A stretch of 17,577 bases of DNA. Origin: Tepidiphilus sp. Lineage in GTDB: Bacteria > Pseudomonadota > Gammaproteobacteria > Burkholderiales > Rhodocyclaceae. Numbering within the stretch: position 1 is the first letter of the stretch; each line of letters opens with the position of its first letter. A program made the translations under genes and the position numbers. The stretch lies in contig JAQUGB010000005.1 in NCBI GenBank assembly GCA_028684345.1, positions 1-17,577 on the forward strand, given 5' to 3'. Under the pieces are notes generated by a model, which was not told where the DNA came from, did no database searches, and saw only the letters and a program-made list of their open reading frames with translations. Positions 13,536 to 17,577 of this stretch are shown here, in pieces.

Positions 13536-14936
13536 ATGAGTAAAGCGGCGGGCTCGGGATCGCAGCATGACCAGCCGGGCGAGCGCATCCCCGAGGCGCC
13601 TCATCCCGTGTCGCTGCAAGACGGCTCTGCCGCGGCCTTCGTCGGCTGGATGCGACACTCCGCGCCCTACATCCACGCGTTTGGCGGCAAGACTTTCGTG
13701 ATTGCCTTCGACGGCGAAGTGGCCCAGGGCGAGCGCATGCAGCGGCTCGCCTATGATTGCAACCTGCTCGCAGCGCTGGGTATCCGCCTCGTGCTGGTGC
13801 ATGGCGCCCGGCCGCAGATCGACGCGGAGATGACGCGCCGCGGCTTGACTCCGGTGTTCCACAAGGACCTGCGGGTGACCGATGCGGCCGCGCTCGAATG
13901 CGTCAAAGCGGCGATGATGGTCACGCGCGTCGAGATCGAGGCCAAGCTCTCGCAAGGACTGCCCAACACGCCCATGGCGGGTAGTTACATGCGGGTGACG
14001 GGAGGGAATTTCATCACTGCCCGGCCGCTGGGGGTGATCGACGGCGTGGATTTTCAATATACCGGGGCGGTGCGCCGGGTGATCGGCAAGGAGATCGTCG
14101 CCGACTTGGAGCAGGAAAACGTCGTTCTCATCACGCCGCTCGCGCCTTCCCCTTCGGGCGAGATCTTCAACATCACGATGGAGGAAGTCGCCACCGAGGT
14201 GGCGGTGGCGATCGGCGCGGAGAAACTCGTCTTTCTGTGCGACGCGCCGGGTCTGCTGGATGCACAGGGCAAACTCGTCTCGTCGGTGACGGCGGATGCG
14301 GCCGCCCGGGCGCTCGCCGAGGGAACGGGGCTTACCGAGGATCTGCACCTTTATCTGCCGCGGGCGATCGAAGCGGTGCGCCGGGGGGTAGGGCGAGCGC
14401 ATCTCATCGACCGCGACCTCGACGGCGGCCTCCTGCTCGAATTCTTCACCCATTCCGGTGTGGGGACGCTTATCACCCGCGATCCAATTTTCCGTTTCCG
14501 TGATGCGCGCCCCGAGGACGTGGCGGCGCTCGTCGCGCTCATTGCGCCGATGGAGGCCGACGGCACTTTGGTGCGCCGCAGCCGTGAGTTGCTGGAAAAG
14601 GAAATCGAGCGTTTCGTGCTCGTGGAGTACGACGGCGTGGTCGTGGGTTCGGCCGCCATTTATCCGTTCAGTGAGGAGAACGCGGCAGAATTGGCCTGTC
14701 TGGCGGTGGCCCCGGAATTTCGCCGCGCCGGCATAGGGGAGGAGCTGCTGCGCCGGATCGAAGCGCGCGCCCGCGCCATGGGGCTGGAGCGGCTCTATGT
14801 GCTCACCACGCGCACGGCGCATTGGTTCCTCGAGCGGGGGTTCCGTGAGGTGGGGCCGGAGGCGCTTCCTCAGCGCAAACGCGAGCTCTACAATTATCAG
14901 CGCCGCTCGAAAGTGTTCGTCAAAGCGTTGCAATGA
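13536..14936 (+). CDS. argA: N-acetylglutamate synthase (amino-acid N-acetyltransferase) ArgA
   Basis: ArgA catalyses the first step of arginine synthesis, acetyl-CoA plus glutamate to N-acetylglutamate. The 466-residue protein has the classical two-domain form. An amino-acid-kinase-like domain (about 40-310: GGKTFV near 50-55, LVHGARPQID near 87-96) normally binds arginine as feedback inhibitor. A C-terminal GNAT domain (about 325-466) has acetyl-CoA motif RRAGIG at 396-401 in LAVAPEFRRAGIGEELL. ATG at 13536 is preceded by TGGAGA at 7 bases; a GTG at 13518 inside the end of pap is in frame but lacks an SD. The first 25 or so residues (SKAAGSGSQHDQPG) look disordered. The gap to pap is 14 bases, so the genes are probably cotranscribed. 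Confidence 0.95.
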   Translation: MSKAAGSGSQHDQPGERIPEAPHPVSLQDGSAAAFVGWMRHSAPYIHAFGGKTFVIAFDGEVAQGERMQRLAYDCNLLAALGIRLVLVHGARPQIDAEMTRRGLTPVFHKDLRVTDAAALECVKAAMMVTRVEIEAKLSQGLPNTPMAGSYMRVTGGNFITARPLGVIDGVDFQYTGAVRRVIGKEIVADLEQENVVLITPLAPSPSGEIFNITMEEVATEVAVAIGAEKLVFLCDAPGLLDAQGKLVSSVTADAAARALAEGTGLTEDLHLYLPRAIEAVRRGVGRAHLIDRDLDGGLLLEFFTHSGVGTLITRDPIFRFRDARPEDVAALVALIAPMEADGTLVRRSRELLEKEIERFVLVEYDGVVVGSAAIYPFSEENAAELACLAVAPEFRRAGIGEELLRRIEARARAMGLERLYVLTTRTAHWFLERGFREVGPEALPQRKRELYNYQRRSKVFVKALQ

Positions 14937-14953
14937 ACGGGAAAGGAGAACCG

Positions 14954-15226
14954 ATGACAAGGATGGTCTTTTGCGTCAAGCTGGGTCGGGAAGCCGAGGG
15001 GCTGGAACGGCCGCCGCTGCCGGGTGTGCTCGGCAAGCGCATCTTCGAGAACGTCTCCAAGGAGGCGTGGCAGGAATGGCAGCGTTATCAAACGATGCTC
15101 ATCAACGAAAATCGTCTGAACCTGATGGAACCGGCTGCGCGCAAGTATCTGCAGGAGCAGATGGAGCGCTATTTCTTCGGCGAGGGAGCCGACGAGATCG
15201 CCGGCTATGTGCCGCCGAATCGTTGA
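14954..15226 (+). CDS. yggX: Probable Fe(2+)-trafficking / oxidative damage protection protein YggX
   Basis: The 90-residue protein is a YggX family member, implicated in protecting iron-sulfur proteins and limiting iron-driven oxidative damage. It has the family length, the conserved N-terminal Cys7 (TRMVFCVKLG), the LPGVLGKRIFENVSKEAWQEW segment in its core, and the helix NENRLNLMEPAARKYLQEQM. ATG at 14954 has AAAGGAG at 14942-14948, 5 bases upstream. An in-frame ATG at 14933 overlaps the argA stop, but its extra seven residues would be made of the SD itself. argA-yggX adjacency is frequent in betaproteobacteria. It is the last gene of the cluster and faces phoU across 154 bases. Confidence 0.94.
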   Translation: MTRMVFCVKLGREAEGLERPPLPGVLGKRIFENVSKEAWQEWQRYQTMLINENRLNLMEPAARKYLQEQMERYFFGEGADEIAGYVPPNR

Positions 15227-15238
15227 GGGCAATCCGAA

Positions 15239-15304
15239 ACCTGCCGCGCGGCTGCATGGCGGCGTTCCCCTGCGCACGGACGCTTGCCTATCCATGCGGC
15301 AGGT
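15239..15304. repeat. Interrupted inverted repeat between yggX and phoU
   Basis: ACCTGCCG (15239-15246) pairs with CGGCAGGT (15297-15304), and CATGG (15255-15259) pairs with CCATG (15292-15296), giving a two-part stem with an 8-base bulge and a 32-base loop. It lies between the convergent yggX and phoU genes. No T-run adjoins it, so it is not a canonical terminator. The rest of 15227-15380 shows no gene, only a perfect 8-base palindrome GGTGCACC at 15373-15380 next to the phoU stop. Confidence 0.35.
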
Positions 15305-15380
15305 CTCGCGCCCCGCGATCCGGAGGCTTTGCCCCGCAGGCGTTCGCGATGCGACGGGTTTTCGGCGCGTCCGGTGCACC

Positions 15381-16082
15381 TTACTCGGGTTCGGGTTTGG
15401 CCTCGGGGGTGTAGCGGATGTCGCGTCCCTCGACGAGATAGACCACTTGCTCGATCACGTTCTTTGCGTGATCGCCCACGCGCTCGAGCGATTTGGCGAT
15501 GAAGACGAGCTCCAGCGAATGCGAGATCGTGCGCGGGTCTTCCATCATGTAGGTGACGAGCTCGCGCAGGATGGCCTTGAACATCGCATCCACCGTGCGA
15601 TCATCGGCGAGGATCTCGGGCGCGTGGCTGTCGTCGAGCCGGGCATAGGCATCGAGCGAGGCGTGTAGCATGGCCAGCGTCGTGCGCGTGATGAGCTCGA
15701 GCTCGACCGTGGGCGTAAAGGCGGGGTAGGATTGATAGAGGCGGATGCCGCTCTTGGCGATCTTCTTCGCCTCGTCGCCGATGCGCTCGAGATCTTTGCT
15801 GATCTGCAGCGAGGAGATGACCAAACGCAGATCATTGGCCGCTGGCGCATTGCGCACGATCAGCTGCACGCTCTGCTCGAAGACGCGCCGGTCTTCGGCA
15901 TTGATCGAGCGCTCGGTTTGCAGCACTTCGTCGAAGAGGGCCTGATCGCCTTTGCGTATGCCCTCGATGGCTTTGGCGACCTGCTGCTCGACGGTTCGGC
16001 CCATCCCGAGCACGGTCTGGCGCAGCTGGTTGAGCTCGCGGTCGTAAGGGCGGAAGGTGTGTTCTTCCATCGTCTTCTTCAT
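15381..16082 (-). CDS. phoU: Phosphate signalling regulator PhoU
   Basis: PhoU is a cytoplasmic helical-bundle protein that links the Pst phosphate transporter to the PhoR sensor and represses the Pho regulon when phosphate is ample. Loss of it often causes polyphosphate build-up in other bacteria. The 233-residue protein has the tandem three-helix repeats with metal-binding motifs ExxxD: Glu99-Asp103 (DLERIGDEAKK) and Glu200-Asp204 (SLERVGDHAKN). The start 16082 has AAGGA 4 bases upstream; Met5 is an alternative. It lies 41 bases after rpiA and is the last gene of the cytochrome c4-rpiA-phoU run. No pst or phoBR gene is in the window, so here phoU is separated from its usual partners. Confidence 0.95.
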   Translation of the reverse strand: MKKTMEEHTFRPYDRELNQLRQTVLGMGRTVEQQVAKAIEGIRKGDQALFDEVLQTERSINAEDRRVFEQSVQLIVRNAPAANDLRLVISSLQISKDLERIGDEAKKIAKSGIRLYQSYPAFTPTVELELITRTTLAMLHASLDAYARLDDSHAPEILADDRTVDAMFKAILRELVTYMMEDPRTISHSLELVFIAKSLERVGDHAKNVIEQVVYLVEGRDIRYTPEAKPEPE

Positions 16083-16123
16083 GGCGTCCTTGCGGTGATG
16101 GTCGTCATTATCGGGGGAAAGCG

Positions 16124-16810
16124 TTACCGTTTCGTGACGTTGGCGCGTTCGCGGCGCTGCACTCCTTCGCCGGTCGCAAGGAGCAGGACGTCGGCACGCC
16201 GGTGGGCAAAAATGCCGTTGGTGACGACGCCGGGGAGGTCGTTGAGCGCTGTTTCCAGCGCGTCGGGATCGTCGATGACGAGGCCGTGCACATCGAGGAT
16301 GGCATTGCCGTTGTCAGTGACGAAGCCGACGCGTCGGCGCGCTTCTCCCCCGAGTTCGCGCAGCCGGCGCGCGACGAGCCGCTCGGCCATGGGAATGACT
16401 TCGATGGGCAGGGGAAAGCGGCCCAGTCGCTCGACGAGCTTGCGTTCGTCGCAGATGCACACGAAGCGCTCGGCCATGGCCGCGACGATCTTCTCGCGGG
16501 TGAGCGCACCTCCGCCGCCCTTGATCATGGCAAACGAGGGGTCGATCTCGTCGGCGCCGTCGACATAGAGCGGCACCGCATCGAGCTCGGTGGCGTCGAG
16601 CACCGGGATGCCGTGGCGGCGCAGCCGCTCAGTGGTGGCCTCCGAGCTGGAGACGGCCCCGCGTATGCGTTTGCCGCTGCGCACGAGCGCATCGATGAAG
16701 CAATTGACGGTAGAGCCGGTACCGACCCCGAGGAAGATGCCCTCGGGGACCTCGGCCGCGGCAGCTTCGCCCGCCAGGCGCTTCAATTCGTCGGCGTGCG
16801 TCATTGGCAT
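16124..16810 (-). CDS. rpiA: Ribose-5-phosphate isomerase A
   Basis: RpiA interconverts ribose-5-phosphate and ribulose-5-phosphate in the non-oxidative pentose phosphate pathway. The 228-residue protein is full length. The phosphate-binding loop is GTGST at 30-34, the acidic pair is Asp84 and Asp87 (VDGADEID), and the active site is KGGGGALTREK with Lys97 and catalytic Glu106. TDNGNAILD and FAHRRADVLLLATGEG occur near the end. The ATG at 16810 overlaps the cytochrome c4 stop by one base (TGATG), suggesting coupled translation. Met3 (16804) is the more usual family start, and neither has a clear SD. It is cotranscribed in all likelihood with cytochrome c4 upstream and phoU downstream. Confidence 0.95.
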   Translation of the reverse strand: MPMTHADELKRLAGEAAAAEVPEGIFLGVGTGSTVNCFIDALVRSGKRIRGAVSSSEATTERLRRHGIPVLDATELDAVPLYVDGADEIDPSFAMIKGGGGALTREKIVAAMAERFVCICDERKLVERLGRFPLPIEVIPMAERLVARRLRELGGEARRRVGFVTDNGNAILDVHGLVIDDPDALETALNDLPGVVTNGIFAHRRADVLLLATGEGVQRRERANVTKR

Positions 16811-17436
16811 CAGCGCAGGCTCGCGGCGTAGTCGGCCAGCGCCTCGATCTCGGTGTCGGTGAGCTTGTTGGCGATCTGGCGCATCATTTGCTCGGGATCG
16901 TTGGCGCGTTGCTGTTCGCGGAAGGCTTTGAGCTGCACGACGACGTAATCAGGGGTTTGACCGGAGAGTCTGGGGTAGAGGCTGGGGATGCCGGCGCCGT
17001 TGTTGCCGTGGCAACCCGAACAGGCGGGCACGGCCTTGTCGGGGATGCCGTAGTGCCAGATCTTCTGGCCGAGGGCGAGCGTTTCCTGCGCCTTGGGTTC
17101 AGCGGGCTGCAGGGTTTGCCGGGCGTAATACTGGGCCAGACCCAGCATTTCTTCTTTGGAGTATGCCATGACCATTGCATTCATCGTGGCGTTTTCCCGA
17201 GCAGGGGGTTTGTCGTCCCACGCTTTGAAATCGAGGAGCTGCTTGTAGAGATACTCGGGATGTTGGCCCGCGAGTTTGGGATATTCCGGCATCAGCGGCG
17301 TATTGCCGTCTGGTCCGTGGCAGGAAGCGCACAAGGTGGTGACGATTTCCTGCACCTGTTCCGGAGGCACGGGTTCGGCGGCATGGAGTAGGCTGGAGGC
17401 TGCGAGCGCGGTGAGCACGATGGAACGCTTGAGCAT
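16810..17436 (-). CDS. Cytochrome c4-type dihaem cytochrome
   Basis: This is a periplasmic or membrane-attached dihaem electron carrier that passes electrons from the bc1 complex toward terminal oxidases. The 208-residue precursor starts MLKRSIVLTALAASSLLHAAEP, a Sec signal peptide probably cleaved after Ala19 or Ala20. Two similar haem domains follow: CASCH at 36-40 and CSGCH at 139-143, each followed by G-x-x-G, the YP(K/R)L(A/S)GQ motif and a YL/YV-KQL segment, as in class I c4 duplications. Met88/Met90 and a Met in PEQMMRQIA are candidate axial ligands. GAGGA 6 bases or so before 17436 sets the start; an in-frame ATG at 17451 is less likely. It is divergent from an engB-like start, an arrangement seen in pseudomonads too. 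Confidence 0.94.
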   Translation of the reverse strand: MLKRSIVLTALAASSLLHAAEPVPPEQVQEIVTTLCASCHGPDGNTPLMPEYPKLAGQHPEYLYKQLLDFKAWDDKPPARENATMNAMVMAYSKEEMLGLAQYYARQTLQPAEPKAQETLALGQKIWHYGIPDKAVPACSGCHGNNGAGIPSLYPRLSGQTPDYVVVQLKAFREQQRANDPEQMMRQIANKLTDTEIEALADYAASLR

Positions 17437-17527
17437 AGGGATCCTCGGCACGATGGATGGGAATTCGGAAATTTTGCTATTCTATCGCATCTCTCCATTT
17501 TGCGCAGGCTTGCCTGCCTCTCTTTCC
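17437..17527. promoter_or_regulatory. Divergent intergenic region, cytochrome c4 / engB-like
   Basis: This 91-base gap must hold both promoters. Around 17471-17485 there is an AT-rich core with TAGAAT on the minus strand (17484 down to 17479) and TATTCT on the plus strand (17478-17483) as candidate -10 boxes, but neither has a good -35. A small inverted repeat CAGGC-TT-GCCTG lies at 17505-17516, just ahead of the plus-strand gene. Confidence 0.3.
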
Positions 17528-17577
17528 ATGCCCCTTTTTCGCCATGCCGAGTTCGTCACCTCGATCGCCAAGCCTGC
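17528..17577 (+). CDS. engB: Probable GTP-binding protein EngB/YsxC, first 16 codons only
   Basis: An ATG at 17528 opens MPLFRHAEFVTSIAKP before the window ends. This resembles the N-terminus of betaproteobacterial EngB (YihA/YsxC), a GTPase for large-subunit ribosome assembly, where a short LFxxAxFxTSxA pattern precedes the G domain. The divergent position next to cytochrome c4 supports it. No clear SD is seen, and only 50 bases are available, so the call rests on weak resemblance plus gene order. Confidence 0.55.
   Translation, partial: MPLFRHAEFVTSIAKP

Noticed and set aside
11764..14960. Two long minus-strand frames (523 and 498 codons) opposite pap and argA
   Set aside because: Both mirror full-length PPK2 and ArgA genes and contain only His/Arg/Leu-rich shadow sequence.
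15207..15668. Plus-strand open frame across the end of yggX into phoU
   Set aside because: It overlaps phoU antisense and has no motif or start signal; phoU on the minus strand explains the coding bias.

Overview
The window is a GC-rich, densely packed stretch of bacterial chromosome that reads as a betaproteobacterium. The conserved blocks ftsY-ftsE-ftsX, miaB-phoH-ybeY-corC-lnt, argA-yggX and a cytochrome c4 gene divergent from an engB-like start point that way, as does the presence of both initiator and elongator tRNA genes with encoded CCA. A Hydrogenophilaceae/Rhodocyclales-type organism would fit, but that is an impression from memory, not a search result. Nearly all of it is housekeeping sequence, and I see no IS element, prophage or CRISPR array.

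Layout. (1) 1-948, minus: the first 316 residues of a secreted M16 zinc peptidase, cut by the window edge. (2) 1071-3789, plus: ftsY, ftsE and ftsX, overlapping by 4 bases at each junction, for membrane targeting and divisome control. (3) 3832-4947, plus: an old-yellow-enzyme flavin reductase of the XenA/YqjM type, where rpoH often follows ftsX in related bacteria. (4) 4997-5760, plus: a HEPN/MNT pair with all the motif residues of HepT-MntA (type VII) toxin-antitoxin systems, ending exactly at the 3' end of a tRNA. (5) 5761-5837, minus: tRNA with anticodon CAU, probably elongator Met. (6) 5894-11009, plus: miaB, phoH-like, ybeY, corC-like and lnt, overlapping or nearly so. (7) A bidirectional terminator at 11066-11092, then initiator tRNA-fMet on the minus strand (11098-11174) with its own promoter. 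(8) 11303-15226, plus: rsmE, polyphosphate:AMP phosphotransferase, argA and yggX. (9) 15381-17436, minus: cytochrome c4, rpiA and phoU, reading toward cluster 8. (10) 17528 onward, plus: the first codons of a probable engB.

How they fit together. Clusters 2 and 6 serve the envelope and the translation apparatus: SRP receptor, FtsEX, tRNA thiomethylation, rRNA maturation and lipoprotein acylation. Cluster 8 joins 16S rRNA methylation to polyphosphate use, arginine synthesis and iron/oxidative protection. Cluster 9 joins respiration, the pentose phosphate pathway and phosphate signalling. The accessory item is the HepT-MntA-like pair beside the tRNA. The regulatory DNA worth attention is the palindrome-bearing M16/ftsY intergenic region, the hairpin over the flavin-reductase ribosome binding site, and a consensus -10 box almost touching the rsmE start codon. 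No intergenic gap without a protein or RNA gene exceeds about 155 bases.
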